A stretch of 64,000 bases of DNA from LD21 sp963715785 (GCA_963715785.1 OY970276.1:4278001-4342000); one strand, 5' to 3'; counted from the stretch's first letter, positions 36,900-46,134 are shown. The notes: generated by a model not told the origin, from the letters alone. Translations and numbers: made by a program.

Positions 36900-38003
36900 A
36901 TGATCAAGGTCCTTCGTTTAATTCTGATTTCAGGCGGAGGGATCCTCTTTCTGATTCTATTTGTGATTTTCATTATTATTATTACGCACAGCAGCGGACA
37001 ACCACAACCTTTCCTTGCTCAGAATGGCAGTAAGATCCCGGGCAGTATATCAGAAATCGTGACTGCAGATATAAATGGACTGAAACAGCGGATAATCATC
37101 AGGGGCAGGGATTCAACAAATCCGGTGCTGCTATATCTTCATGGCGGACCGGGAGATCCTGAATTTCCATTTGTACGGCAGTTTAACCCGGGCGTTGAAG
37201 ATCTGTTTGTTGTTTGCTATTGGGACCAGCGTGGTGCAGGTCTTTCATATTCAAATAAAATTCCGGTACAAACAATGACACTCCCTCAATTTGTTGATGA
37301 TGCCGGAAAGGTTTCGGAATACCTGATCAAAAAATTCAATCGGGAAAAAATATTCCTTCTGGGTCATTCCTGGGGATCAATGCTTGGATCATTTACCATT
37401 AGCAAATTCCCCGGCTACTATTATGCCTTCATTTCTGTGGGACAGGTTGCAGATCAGGTGCGTGCAGAAAAAATTTCGTATAATTTTGTACTTGACAAAG
37501 CAAAAGCCAATAAAGACAGGTGCGCAATCCATAAACTCGGGAAAATCGGTCCACCCCCCTACTCAGATCCGAAAATGGCGATAAAAAATATGATGACAGA
37601 GAGAAAGTATGTCATCAGATATGGAGGAGCTGTCAAGAAAGGGAGCTTTTATCCCCGTGCCATAAAACCCGTCATGATCTGCAAAGAGTACAGTTTCACT
37701 GATAAGATAAATTATTTAAAAGGGATGAGATTTTCAAAAAACCAATTATGGGATGTTATAATGAAAACTAACCTGTTCAAAGTTCTTCCTGCACAAAGCA
37801 TCCCGGTATATATCCTGCAGGGTAAATCGGACTATGAAACATCGTATGCAGTGGCAAAAGAGTACTTTGACATACTTCAGGCACCCTATAAGAAGTTCTA
37901 TTCGTTTGAGAATTCAGCTCATTCTCCTGTTTTTGAAGAGCCAGAAAAATTTGATCGGATTCTGAAGGAAATTCTTTTGCAGCAACAAATAAATGCAAGG
38001 TAA
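36900..38003 (+). CDS. Membrane-anchored alpha/beta hydrolase (prolyl-iminopeptidase-like)
   Basis: The 367-residue protein has a strongly hydrophobic N-terminal segment (about 6-29) serving as anchor. The alpha/beta-hydrolase fold shows the oxyanion motif LYLHGGPGDPEFPF, DQRGAGLSYS, the nucleophile elbow LGHSWGSMLG with S157, and a late histidine in ENSAHSPVFEEP. HGGPG and DQRGAGLS are hallmarks of proline iminopeptidase-type S33 peptidases, though members with a membrane anchor have varied substrates. The gene starts in a 270-base spacer with no visible motif and ends two bases before the next gene. Confidence 0.88.
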   Translation: MIKVLRLILISGGGILFLILFVIFIIIITHSSGQPQPFLAQNGSKIPGSISEIVTADINGLKQRIIIRGRDSTNPVLLYLHGGPGDPEFPFVRQFNPGVEDLFVVCYWDQRGAGLSYSNKIPVQTMTLPQFVDDAGKVSEYLIKKFNREKIFLLGHSWGSMLGSFTISKFPGYYYAFISVGQVADQVRAEKISYNFVLDKAKANKDRCAIHKLGKIGPPPYSDPKMAIKNMMTERKYVIRYGGAVKKGSFYPRAIKPVMICKEYSFTDKINYLKGMRFSKNQLWDVIMKTNLFKVLPAQSIPVYILQGKSDYETSYAVAKEYFDILQAPYKKFYSFENSAHSPVFEEPEKFDRILKEILLQQQINAR

Positions 38004-38005
38004 TT

Positions 38006-38971
38006 ATGTCTAAATTTGCAGTCAATTATAATATGACCTTCATGGACCAGTTCAGTAACCATCCTTTATATCGCAAACACAGTATTGACACCGCATTCAG
38101 CTCTCTCTGGGATTTTTATAAGAAAAAGTTCCTGACATTGTTCATTGTATCTGTGGTTATGTCACTGGTGATGCAGTATGTTTCCACTATGGTAAATATG
38201 AAGGATCTCTCATCAGTAACTGACCCTATGGTTTTGCTTGAAAAGATGAAAGGATTGCTGATCCCTATTCTTGTCATATCATTGATTAGTCTTCTTTTTA
38301 CCACAATTCTTCAATATTACATTATCCATAATCCGGTAAATAGCGGGATCACGTTTTTTTCGGCAATTATCAGGTCTCTTAAATATTTTATACCATATCT
38401 TATTATTATGATTCTTCTTGCTTTTGCAGGAACAATTGCAATAGTTCTTGGTATTTTTGTGCTGGTTGTTGGCGCTTTCTTCGCAATGCTTTATATCGTA
38501 ACTATATACCTCTTTATCCTGCCTGTCATGATGGTTGAAGAAACCAATATTGGTACAACTATCTCCAGGGTAATAACCCTTACACATAAAAGCTTCTGGT
38601 CAAATTTAGGGTGGGTTGCCACTTTTATTATACTTATGCTGGTAATGTCGGTGATCTTATCCGGACTCATATTGCTGCCTTTCAGCGGGAATTTTATTAA
38701 GAATATTGTAAATCCTGAAGATGCGGCTAAAATGACTGACATCACCGGTAAACCGGTCTTCATAATCCTTTCAGCATTGGTTAGTGCCCTTACGCTTCCA
38801 ATAATGCCGATATTTGCATGTATTCTTTATTTCAACGGCAAGGCAAGAGAAGAACAGGTGCAAGTGCTTCCTGCTCCAGATGCTGAAGATAACAGGGTAA
38901 GGGTTGAAGATCTTTATGCAAAACCTTATTCGGATGATCATCCGGATAATCCTGAGAAAAAGACTGAATAA
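38006..38971 (+). CDS. Integral membrane protein, unknown function
   Basis: The 321-residue protein has five to six hydrophobic segments (about 34-55, 85-105, 125-160, 160-180, 205-230, 250-275) and a charged C-terminal tail of about 45 residues. It resembles glycerophosphoryl-diester-phosphodiesterase membrane-domain or DUF975-like helical proteins only in general layout; I cannot name a family. It is coupled to the hydrolase gene (two-base gap). Its stop is followed by a CTCTGTG/CACAGAG inverted repeat and then the convergent kduD. Confidence 0.7.
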   Translation: MSKFAVNYNMTFMDQFSNHPLYRKHSIDTAFSSLWDFYKKKFLTLFIVSVVMSLVMQYVSTMVNMKDLSSVTDPMVLLEKMKGLLIPILVISLISLLFTTILQYYIIHNPVNSGITFFSAIIRSLKYFIPYLIIMILLAFAGTIAIVLGIFVLVVGAFFAMLYIVTIYLFILPVMMVEETNIGTTISRVITLTHKSFWSNLGWVATFIILMLVMSVILSGLILLPFSGNFIKNIVNPEDAAKMTDITGKPVFIILSALVSALTLPIMPIFACILYFNGKAREEQVQVLPAPDAEDNRVRVEDLYAKPYSDDHPDNPEKKTE

Positions 38972-38980
38972 ATCGAAGTT

Positions 38981-39053
38981 CCTCTGTGCTTCTTTATGTA
39001 AGTTCTTCTTTTTGTCTCACAGAGATCCACAGGATTCACAGAGGACCACAGAG
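38981..39053. repeat. CTCTGTG/CACAGAG inverted repeat between convergent genes
   Basis: CCTCTGTG at 38981-38988 faces CACAGAG units at 39018, 39037 and 39047, spaced about 10 bases apart. In reverse orientation it shares AAGAACTTAC and the CACAGAG units with the interior of the two MITE-like elements, but lacks their GAGGCTGTCTC ends. Confidence 0.7.
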
Positions 39054-39068
39054 AAAAATTAAATCCTT

Positions 39069-39863
39069 CTAGAGATCGTTCTCCCCTTTTACATATCCAA
39101 AGTTGGCCAGGATCCCCCCGTCAACATAAAGAATATGACCGTTAACAAAGTTACTGGCTTTGGAAGCAAGAAACAGCGCTGCATTCGCAACATCCTCCGG
39201 TTCGCCCCATCGGCCTGCAGGTGTCCTTGTCATTACCAGATCGTTAAAAGGATGCCCGTTTTCACGTATGGGCGCAGTCTGGGAAGTTGCGATATAACCC
39301 GGACCAATGCCGTTGATCTGGATATTATATTTTGCCCATTCACATGTCATGTTCTGTGTCAGGAGTTTAAGACCTCCCTTTGCCGAAGCATATGCAGAGA
39401 CAGTATTCCTTCCATACACGCTCATCATGGAACACATATTAATGATCTTTCCGCTTCGCTTTTCAATCATTTTTGGCACTACACGCTTTGAAATGATCAG
39501 TGGGGCGACAAGATCGACATCGATGACCTGTTTATAATCAGCTATAGCCATTTCCAGTATGGGAATCCGCTTGATTATCCCGGCATTATTAACGAGAATA
39601 TCAACCGATCCAATACTTTTTTCGATGTGAGATATTCCTTTATCGACGTCATGTTCATCTGTTACATCGAATTTTAAGGTGAATACATCTAATCCTTCAT
39701 TTTTAAAACTCTGCCTGCAGCTCTGAAGCTTATCATCGTTAACATCATTTACACAGACTTTTGCCCCTGCCCTGGCAAGCAATAAACCAATTGCAAGTCC
39801 AATGCCATGCGTTCCTCCTGTAACAAGAGCCACTTTACCGGTAAGATCAAATAATTCTTTCAT
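39069..39863 (-). CDS. kduD: 2-dehydro-3-deoxy-D-gluconate 5-dehydrogenase (KduD-type SDR)
   Basis: KduD reduces 2,5-diketo-3-deoxygluconate to 2-keto-3-deoxygluconate in the breakdown of unsaturated uronates from pectin or glycosaminoglycans. The protein of 264 residues has the SDR cofactor motif VTGGTHGIGLAIG, NNAGIIKR, the catalytic YASAK, and the tail VNGHILYVDGGILANFGY. The ATG at 39863 begins MKELFDLTGKVALVTGG, as expected; an upstream in-frame start would overlap kduI and is unlikely. It follows kduI by 25 bases and is the last gene of that operon. A gluconate 5-dehydrogenase label would be the main alternative. Confidence 0.9.
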   Translation of the reverse strand: MKELFDLTGKVALVTGGTHGIGLAIGLLLARAGAKVCVNDVNDDKLQSCRQSFKNEGLDVFTLKFDVTDEHDVDKGISHIEKSIGSVDILVNNAGIIKRIPILEMAIADYKQVIDVDLVAPLIISKRVVPKMIEKRSGKIINMCSMMSVYGRNTVSAYASAKGGLKLLTQNMTCEWAKYNIQINGIGPGYIATSQTAPIRENGHPFNDLVMTRTPAGRWGEPEDVANAALFLASKASNFVNGHILYVDGGILANFGYVKGENDL

Positions 39864-39888
39864 TCTGCAATCATATTTTTTTAACGGC

Positions 39889-40725
39889 TTATTTAATAGT
39901 GTCGCTTTGACGGATATCCATATCCCCGTAATCAAGATTTTCTCCTGCCATACCCCAGATAAATGTGTAATTGGAAGTCCCTGCAGCACTGTGAATGCTC
40001 CATGAAGGGGACAGTACTGCCTGTTCATTCTTCATCCATATGTGTCTCGTTTCATCAGGCTCGCCCATAAAATGACAGACAGTTTGTTTTTCCGGTACCT
40101 CAAAATAGAAATAAGCTTCCATCCTTCGGTTGTGAGTATGAACAGGCATTGTGTTCCATACGCTGCCTGTCTTCAGCTCAGTCATTCCCATCTGAAGCTG
40201 ACAGGTTTCGATAACACCGTTAACAAGGAGCTTGTTAAGTGTCCTGTGATTTGAAGCTTCAGCCGATCCCAGAAGCACTCTTTCAGCATCCTTCAAAGTC
40301 ACCTTTCGGCAGGGAAATGCATGATGTGCAGGAGCTGAATTAATATAGAGTTTCGCCGGAAAATTCTTATTCACTGACTTAAATACTACATCATGAGTGC
40401 CTTTGCCCAGGTACAAAGCCTCTTTGAACGCCAACTGGTATTCTATATTACCTGCTTTAATCACGGCATCTCCGCCGATATTTATAATTCCCATTTCCCT
40501 TCTGTCGAGAAAACTTTCAGATTTAAGCTCATCAGCTGTTTCAAGAAATAACTCTTTTTCCAAAGGCATTGCGCCTCCTGCCATATAGCGATCATACAAC
40601 GAATAAACCAGGTTTATTTCCCCCGGGACAAATATTTTTTCGATCAGAAACTCTTTCCGGAGCCTCGCTGTATCATATTTTTTTACATCATCAGGATGCG
40701 ATGCATATCTTAATTCTACTTTCAT
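39889..40725 (-). CDS. kduI: 5-dehydro-4-deoxy-D-glucuronate isomerase
   Basis: KduI isomerises 5-keto-4-deoxyuronate, the product of unsaturated uronate release, to 2,5-diketo-3-deoxygluconate for KduD. The cupin-like protein (278 residues from the ATG at 40725; a GTG lies two codons upstream) has the full family length. It opens with ELRYASHPDDVKKYDTARLRKEFLIEKIF, and the metal-binding region NTMPVHTHNRRMEAYFYFEVPE carries the expected histidines and glutamate. It ends with the typical FIWGMAGENLDYGDMD. It pairs with kduD. Confidence 0.97.
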   Translation of the reverse strand: MKVELRYASHPDDVKKYDTARLRKEFLIEKIFVPGEINLVYSLYDRYMAGGAMPLEKELFLETADELKSESFLDRREMGIINIGGDAVIKAGNIEYQLAFKEALYLGKGTHDVVFKSVNKNFPAKLYINSAPAHHAFPCRKVTLKDAERVLLGSAEASNHRTLNKLLVNGVIETCQLQMGMTELKTGSVWNTMPVHTHNRRMEAYFYFEVPEKQTVCHFMGEPDETRHIWMKNEQAVLSPSWSIHSAAGTSNYTFIWGMAGENLDYGDMDIRQSDTIK

Positions 40726-40839
40726 AAGCACTTATTTTAAATTATTCACTTACTGAATCGATGGCATTACGCTTAAGGTATGAGGTGTAAAGCTATAGGA
40801 GGAAAATTAATTTCCATATTGACCTGTAGCCAACAGCCT

Positions 40840-42048
40840 TTATTTCTGTTTCCCAAATAATGCATCAAGAACATCATTATTTATTTTACAGTTATCAAAC
40901 TTCACATTCTCAGCCAGTTTCATTAAAGTCGCCTTAGCTTCTTCAGCAGAAGGTTTGGGGCCTTTTCCTTCCCAGTAATCAACGATCTTCCGGTATCCTG
41001 AAGGTTCAGCAATAGTCATTAAGCTGTTCTCAGCACCTATTTTTTTTATTGTCCACCATGACCAGCCGATGTTATTTGATTCTAAAAGCTTCACAGTCTC
41101 TCTAAACCAATCATTGTTATTTTCGCCTGATTCACCCATCCACAGGGGAACATTAAATTTATCCCTCAGATCAAGGTATTTCTGTATGGTTTCCACTGTT
41201 GTCGGATTCCAGTATTTATGGAAACTGTAAACCATATTCTTATCCCAGGGGGGTGTCAACCCTGTATAATCATTTGCGAACTGGTTCCCCTCAATAAAAA
41301 TTATATGATTTGTGTCAATCTTTCTGATCTCTGATGTGATTTCAAGGAACAATTTTTTCAAAGGCTCATTGCCCTCCATCTTATAATTGGTTTCGTTTAT
41401 AAGGTCATATCCTCCAATCCATTCTTCATCCTTATATCTTTCAGCAAGTTTTTTCCATAAGGCTATTGTCTTTTTCTGATTATCAATGCTCTCCCAAAGT
41501 CGTGGTTTAAGAGTATCAATATCGGCGATCGGGCGGTCATTTCCCTGGCCTCCCGGTGTGGCATGCAGGTCGAGAATCAGATACATTTTGTTTTTCCGGC
41601 ACCATGAAAGCAGGTTGTCTGTAAGCTTAAAACCCGTTTCCAGCCAGGTATTCTGACCTTTAACAGGTTCTTTATCAACAGTAAGCGTAAAGAGATTAAA
41701 ATGCATAGGAAGTCTGATGGAATTAAAACCCCATTTCTTAAGGGCATCTACATCTTTTTCCGTTATAAAATTATCCAGGTAAGCTGTATAAAATTCATCG
41801 CAATTCTTCTGCCCAATCAAAGCACTTATCTTGGATTTAATCTCTGTCTGTGTTCCGGCTGCTTTTGAAAGGTCAAACATATATGGCTCCTGCAGCATCC
41901 AGCCACCAAGGCCTATTCCCCTGAGTAGTACATTTTCACCCTTCCCGTTAACAATCTTTTGTCCGTCGGTTCTTAAGAAACCCTGTCCCCGGGCAACTGA
42001 CATTAAGATAAAAAATGCAGTAGCTGTAATCAAAAAGTGTTTTTTCAT
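40840..42048 (-). CDS. Secreted glycoside hydrolase family 5 (cellulase-like)
   Basis: The 402-residue protein (start ATG at 42048, MKKHFLIT) has a signal peptide ending near SVARGQ and a TIM-barrel of the GH5 type. Recognisable motifs are LRGIGLGGWMLQEPYMF, FNSIRLPMHFNLF, LDLHATPGGQGND, the acid/base glutamate in YDLINETNYKM, and the nucleophile glutamate in LWMGESGENN. It probably cleaves beta-linked glucan, mannan or a related backbone. Its place among pectin genes suggests action on mixed plant cell-wall material. It lies upstream of kduI-kduD on the same strand with a 114-base gap. Confidence 0.9.
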   Translation of the reverse strand: MKKHFLITATAFFILMSVARGQGFLRTDGQKIVNGKGENVLLRGIGLGGWMLQEPYMFDLSKAAGTQTEIKSKISALIGQKNCDEFYTAYLDNFITEKDVDALKKWGFNSIRLPMHFNLFTLTVDKEPVKGQNTWLETGFKLTDNLLSWCRKNKMYLILDLHATPGGQGNDRPIADIDTLKPRLWESIDNQKKTIALWKKLAERYKDEEWIGGYDLINETNYKMEGNEPLKKLFLEITSEIRKIDTNHIIFIEGNQFANDYTGLTPPWDKNMVYSFHKYWNPTTVETIQKYLDLRDKFNVPLWMGESGENNNDWFRETVKLLESNNIGWSWWTIKKIGAENSLMTIAEPSGYRKIVDYWEGKGPKPSAEEAKATLMKLAENVKFDNCKINNDVLDALFGKQK

Positions 42049-42090
42049 AGTTTTAATATTATAAAGCATGATTTATTTCTTCATTTTTTT

Positions 42091-42247
42091 TAACCGCAAA
42101 AGTCGCAAAGGTCTAAAACCCGAGGACGCAAAGAGATTTGAACTAATATTTACTTTGCGTTCTTTGCGCCTACTTTACTGAACCAATATTTACTTTGTAT
42201 CCCGATTGCTATCGGGATTTGCGCCTACTGTGCGTGTTTTGCGGTTA
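42091..42247. repeat. Composite CCGCAAAG-family inverted repeat
   Basis: Outer arms TAACCGCAAAA (42091-42101) and TTTTGCGGTTA (42237-42247) enclose CGCAAAG units on the left and CTTTGCG units on the right. The right half contains an imperfect direct duplication, AATATTTACTTTG...TTTGCGCCTACT at about 42145 and 42187; the second copy has a 20-base hairpin inserted. It fills the gap between the GH5 and GH105 genes. Confidence 0.8.
42199..42218. repeat. ATCCCGAT-TGCT-ATCGGGAT hairpin nested in the composite repeat
   Basis: A perfect 8-bp stem with a TGCT loop, present in one of two otherwise similar direct copies. This points to a later insertion of a mobile short palindrome. Confidence 0.7.
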
Positions 42248-42271
42248 CTGGTTTTCTTTTTTTCTGCCTTT

Positions 42272-43420
42272 TTACAAAATTCCCTTATCAATCAGCCGTG
42301 TAATCTCAGTTCCTGCCATCAGGAATCCTCCGACACCATATACTTCAGTCATTTCTCTTGTAACCTTTTTCGGATCCGCCCCAATTGGTTGAATATATCC
42401 TACTTTCCCGTCGGGCCATACAGATGTCACCATTGATTTCCAGCCCTTTTTTATAGCAGGAAGATAAGTTGCCCTGTCGAGATATCCATTATTAACTCCC
42501 CAGGCCATTCCGAATACAAAAAAGGCTGTAGCGCTCATCTCAGGACTCGGATAACTGTCGGGATCAAGAAGGCTGGCATGCCAGAAACCATCAGCCGACT
42601 GAAGCGAGAGAAGCTTTTCTGCCATCTCTTTGAAAATAGTCACGAAATATTCCTTATGCACGTAATTTGCCGGCAGTTCCCTTATTATGACCGGCAGTCC
42701 GGCAAAAACCCATCCGTTACCGCGTCCCCAGAATATTTTTTCTCCGTTCGCCTCCCTTTTTGTAAAATAATTTGAGTCCCTGAAATACAGATGCTCCCCT
42801 ATATCAAAGAGATAATCAGTGGTTGCCTTGTATTCACTGTACATAAAATCAAGATACTTTTTATTTCCAGTCACATTTGCCATTTTTGCCCATACTGTCG
42901 GTCCCATAAAAAGGGCATCGCACCACGACCATCGCTGGGTCGCCCAGTAATCCTCTGTGTCCTCAAATTTAAGATCCCCCTTTGCCGGGTCTTTAAGTAT
43001 CTGGTCAAAATACTTTCTCATCGGTTCAATCATCTTCCTGTCCTTATATTTTCTGTAGAGCTCTATATAAGTCTGACCTACACAGTAATCGTCTGCGATG
43101 TACCTTCCGAGCGGATTCTCCCTGGTCATATGTGTCCAGTTGTTCTTATCCGAAATTCCTTTCAGCCATTCAAAATAGGAGTCATTTCCGGCAATTTTTG
43201 CCCATTCCACCATACCTGCATATAATGCGCCATTTGTCCAGTCGGCTGGATCATGAACCAACGGTGTCCTTACCTGCCAGTCTGCAACAGCTTTCAAAAC
43301 AGCTTTAATATCAGTTTTATTTAAATCGGATTTAAATGAAGATGAAGGTTCATCCTGAGAATAGCCGACAAAACAACCTGTTAACAATATAGACACGATA
43401 AAGATTTTCCTGATTTTCAT
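42272..43420 (-). CDS. GH105 unsaturated rhamnogalacturonyl hydrolase
   Basis: GH105 enzymes remove the unsaturated galacturonate that pectate or rhamnogalacturonan lyases leave at the non-reducing end. The 382-residue protein has a signal region with a possible lipobox (LLTGC, C16). Its alpha/alpha-barrel shows IADDYCVGQTYIELY (with the catalytic aspartate pair region), WWxxDALF-like SWCDALFMGPTVWAKM, FWGRGNGWVFAG and FWHASLLDPDSYPSPEMSATAFF. It is divergent from uxaC with a 268-base promoter region between them. Another, more distant GH105 is at 56529. Confidence 0.92.
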   Translation of the reverse strand: MKIRKIFIVSILLTGCFVGYSQDEPSSSFKSDLNKTDIKAVLKAVADWQVRTPLVHDPADWTNGALYAGMVEWAKIAGNDSYFEWLKGISDKNNWTHMTRENPLGRYIADDYCVGQTYIELYRKYKDRKMIEPMRKYFDQILKDPAKGDLKFEDTEDYWATQRWSWCDALFMGPTVWAKMANVTGNKKYLDFMYSEYKATTDYLFDIGEHLYFRDSNYFTKREANGEKIFWGRGNGWVFAGLPVIIRELPANYVHKEYFVTIFKEMAEKLLSLQSADGFWHASLLDPDSYPSPEMSATAFFVFGMAWGVNNGYLDRATYLPAIKKGWKSMVTSVWPDGKVGYIQPIGADPKKVTREMTEVYGVGGFLMAGTEITRLIDKGIL

Positions 43421-43634
43421 GATCTCATGCTTATTTTAGTGTATTTAATTCTGAACTCACTATACTTTTTAGGAATCCAACCGGAACAAATTTCGTCATT
43501 TAGATCGGAGTTTCCTCATCAGCATTCACACATTGTCATCATAAGCATCAGCGAAGGATCTCCTGTAATGACACTTAAATTTAATAATCATAAAATATTT
43601 CTTGATAAATTGCTTTGTAATTTATATTTTCGTG

Positions 43635-43646
43635 ATCGTTAACGAT
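43635..43646. promoter_or_regulatory. 12-bp perfect palindrome, possible operator
   Basis: ATCGTTAACGAT lies 42 bases before the uxaC start in the divergent GH105/uxaC promoter region. Perfect palindromes of this size are typical LacI-family sites, and a LacI-type regulator is encoded at 53782. I did not find a second exact copy in other promoters of the window. Confidence 0.4.
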
Positions 43647-43688
43647 ACTAATTATCAAAATTAAAAAAAATTAATCCATTCCGAAAAT

Positions 43689-45086
43689 ATGAGACCATTT
43701 ATTCATGATAACTTTATGCTTGGCAATTCTACTGCTGAAAAGCTTTATCACGAATACGCTGAAAATCTGCCTGTTATCGATTTTCACTGCCATCTCTCAC
43801 CTGCAATGATTGCTGAGGACCATCGATTTTCAAATCTTACCCGGGCGTGGCTCGAAGGAGATCATTATAAATGGAGAGCCATGCGGACAAATGGTATCGA
43901 TGAAAAATTCTGTACAGGGGATGCTTCAGATATCGAAAAATTTAAAAAATGGGCGGAAACAGTACCGGCTACAGCAGGTAATCCGCTTTATCACTGGACA
44001 CACCTCGAGCTTGCACGATACTTCAAGATAAACGAGCTTCTTTCTCCATCAACGGCTGCCGGGATCTATGAAAAAGCTTCGGCGATGCTTCAGACGTCAG
44101 AGTTAAATATAAGATCTATTATCCATAAGATGAAAGTGGAAGTGATCTGCACTACCGATGACCCTTCCGATAATCTTGAACATCATCTCAAACTGAAAAA
44201 CTCTTTTGATATTAAGGTTCTTCCGACTTTCCGTCCCGACAATGCGATAAAAACAGAGGATCCGGAAAAATTTAAATTGTGGATCGGTAAACTGGCAGAG
44301 GCGAGCGCTGTTGAAATCAAAAACTTTGAAACTCTTCTTGAGGCACTGGATAAGAGACATCGCTTTTTCCATGAAATGGGCGGAAGATTATCAGATCACG
44401 GACTCGATCGTTTCTATTTCGCCTCTTATACTATTGCTGAGGTTGATGTGATCTTTAAAAATCTGCTTAAAGGAAAGAATATTTCCGGCGAGGAGGCTGA
44501 AAAATACAAAACGGCTGTGATGCTCGAACTATGCAGGTTGAATCATAAAAGAGGCTGGACTCAGCAGTTTCATGTCGGAGCGATGAGAAATAATAATGCA
44601 AGGATGTACCGAAAGATGGGTGCCGACACAGGCTGGGATTCAATAGGTGTCCCTCAGAACGCTTTGAAAGTGTCTGAATTCCTAAATGAGCTTGATAATA
44701 ATGAGCAGCTTGCCAGAACGATTCTATACAACCTCAATCCTTCCGACAATGAGATGATGATAACCATGGCAGGAAATTTTAATGACGGATCTATTCCAGG
44801 AAAAGTCCAGTATGGTGCTGCCTGGTGGTTCCTCGACCAGAAAAACGGGATGGAAAAACATCTCAGAGATCTGTCTTCTCTTGGCATTCTGAGAAGATTC
44901 GTCGGCATGGTTACCGATTCACGAAGCTTTCTTTCCTATCCCCGTCATGAATATTTCCGACGTGTTCTTTGTAATTTTATCGGAGAAGAGGTTGAAAAAG
45001 GCTTAATTCCTGATGAAGAAGAAATATTGAAACCATTGATTGAAGGCATCTCATACAGGAATGCCAGGGATTATTTTGGATTTTGA
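43689..45086 (+). CDS. uxaC: Uronate isomerase
   Basis: UxaC interconverts D-glucuronate with D-fructuronate and D-galacturonate with D-tagaturonate. The 465-residue protein has the amidohydrolase-like metal motif FHCHLSP (in LPVIDFHCHLSPAMIAED). Family text includes LTRAWLEGDHYKWRAMRTNG, CTTDDPSDNLEHH, QFHVGAMRNNNARM, VQYGAAWWFLDQKNGMEKHL and GMVTDSRSFLSYPRHEYFRR. Length and motifs are normal. It opens the plus-strand hexuronate operon and is followed after 28 bases by the fructuronate reductase gene. Confidence 0.98.
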   Translation: MRPFIHDNFMLGNSTAEKLYHEYAENLPVIDFHCHLSPAMIAEDHRFSNLTRAWLEGDHYKWRAMRTNGIDEKFCTGDASDIEKFKKWAETVPATAGNPLYHWTHLELARYFKINELLSPSTAAGIYEKASAMLQTSELNIRSIIHKMKVEVICTTDDPSDNLEHHLKLKNSFDIKVLPTFRPDNAIKTEDPEKFKLWIGKLAEASAVEIKNFETLLEALDKRHRFFHEMGGRLSDHGLDRFYFASYTIAEVDVIFKNLLKGKNISGEEAEKYKTAVMLELCRLNHKRGWTQQFHVGAMRNNNARMYRKMGADTGWDSIGVPQNALKVSEFLNELDNNEQLARTILYNLNPSDNEMMITMAGNFNDGSIPGKVQYGAAWWFLDQKNGMEKHLRDLSSLGILRRFVGMVTDSRSFLSYPRHEYFRRVLCNFIGEEVEKGLIPDEEEILKPLIEGISYRNARDYFGF

Positions 45087-45114
45087 TTCAGCAACACAAC
45101 ATATAACATTCAAT

Positions 45115-45957
45115 ATGAATGATTTAAATATAAAAGGTAAGGTAGCGGTCATAACAGGCGGTGCCGGCATAATCTGTTCAACATTTGCAAAATCACTTGC
45201 ATCTCACGGTGTTAAAACTGCGATCCTCGATCTGAATTATGAGGCAGCTGTTTCAGTGGCGCTGGAAATTGAGAAAGAGTTCAATACACTGTCAATCGGA
45301 GTTTCAGCCAGTGTTCTTGACAAGGTATCACTGGCTCATGCGCTTGAAGTCATTCAGGAGAAACTGGGACCTGTCGACATACTGGTCAACGGAGCGGGGG
45401 GAAATTCCCCGGCTGCAACGACTATAAGCGAAAAAATAGAAGCCAGTGATAATGAGAATTTAGGGGACACATTTTTTGGGCTGCAGATTGAGGGTTTTGA
45501 TAAGGTATTCGACCTTAATTTTAAAGGTACGCTCATTCCTGCAATGGTCTTTGGAGCCGGCATGGTAAAAAGAAGATCAGGAGTGATAATTAACATTTCA
45601 TCAATGAACTCATTCAGGCCGCTGACAAAGATCCCGGCTTATTCCGCTGCAAAAGCCGCAGTGAATAATTTTACACAATGGCTGGCGGTTCATTTTTCCA
45701 GGACCGGGGTAAGGGTAAATGCAATTGCACCGGGATTTCTGCTGACAAATCAGAACCGGTTTCTTTTAATTGATGAAAAAACAGGGAAACCCACTGCCCG
45801 GGGAATGAAAGTTATAAACGGTACCCCAATGGAACGCTATTGCGTCCCCGAAGAATTAACAGGAACACTTATTTACCTTGTTTCTGACCTGTCAAAATTT
45901 GTAACCGGTGTTGTCATTCCGGTTGACGGCGGATTTAGTGCTTACAGCGGAGTGTAA
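45115..45957 (+). CDS. D-mannonate oxidoreductase / fructuronate reductase, SDR type
   Basis: This 280-residue SDR is of the kind that serves as UxuB in Bacteroidetes, reducing D-fructuronate to D-mannonate. It has the cofactor motif VITGGAGIICSTFA, LVNGAGGNSPAAT, the catalytic YSAAKAA, and the family-typical end PMERYCVPEELTGTLIYLVSDLSKFVTGVVIPVDGGFSAYSGV. The ATG at 45115 (MNDLNIKGK) fits the family N-terminus; an upstream frame overlaps uxaC. Its product has no obvious dehydratase in the window, which points to the LarA-like protein as the next step. KduD is a related SDR with a different signature. Confidence 0.88.
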   Translation: MNDLNIKGKVAVITGGAGIICSTFAKSLASHGVKTAILDLNYEAAVSVALEIEKEFNTLSIGVSASVLDKVSLAHALEVIQEKLGPVDILVNGAGGNSPAATTISEKIEASDNENLGDTFFGLQIEGFDKVFDLNFKGTLIPAMVFGAGMVKRRSGVIINISSMNSFRPLTKIPAYSAAKAAVNNFTQWLAVHFSRTGVRVNAIAPGFLLTNQNRFLLIDEKTGKPTARGMKVINGTPMERYCVPEELTGTLIYLVSDLSKFVTGVVIPVDGGFSAYSGV

Positions 45958-46063
45958 ATTTGGGTGCCGGCCTCCTACTCTACCACCTTCACTTCATTAC
46001 GGTGGTCAAAGAAAGCTTCGGAGGCTTAAAGGTGCTGGTTAAGAATAGCGACTTACAAAATTT

Positions 46064-46089
46064 AACAAGCAACAAGCAACAAGCAACAT
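46064..46089. repeat. 7-bp tandem repeat AACAAGC x3.5
   Basis: AACAAGC is repeated three times followed by AACATA, in the 177-base gap before the PFK-like gene. The rest of that gap shows only a weak GGTGGT/ACCACC dyad near 45980-46005. Confidence 0.7.
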
Positions 46090-46134
46090 ATTGTGAGTGA
46101 CGATAACAAATAACAATATTTAATATATTTCCCG

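Noticed and set aside
39864..40028. A longer KduD with a 55-residue N-terminal extension
   Set aside because: The extension overlaps kduI and has no family resemblance; the ATG at 39863 gives the normal SDR start.
43601..43640. Bacteroidetes -7/-33 promoter before uxaC
   Set aside because: TATATTTT is one base off the TAnnTTTG consensus and the nearby TTTG is much too close to serve as -33.
45958..46063. Possible riboswitch or small RNA in the gap before the PFK-like gene
   Set aside because: Only a weak 6-bp dyad is visible and no known riboswitch pattern; not enough to call.
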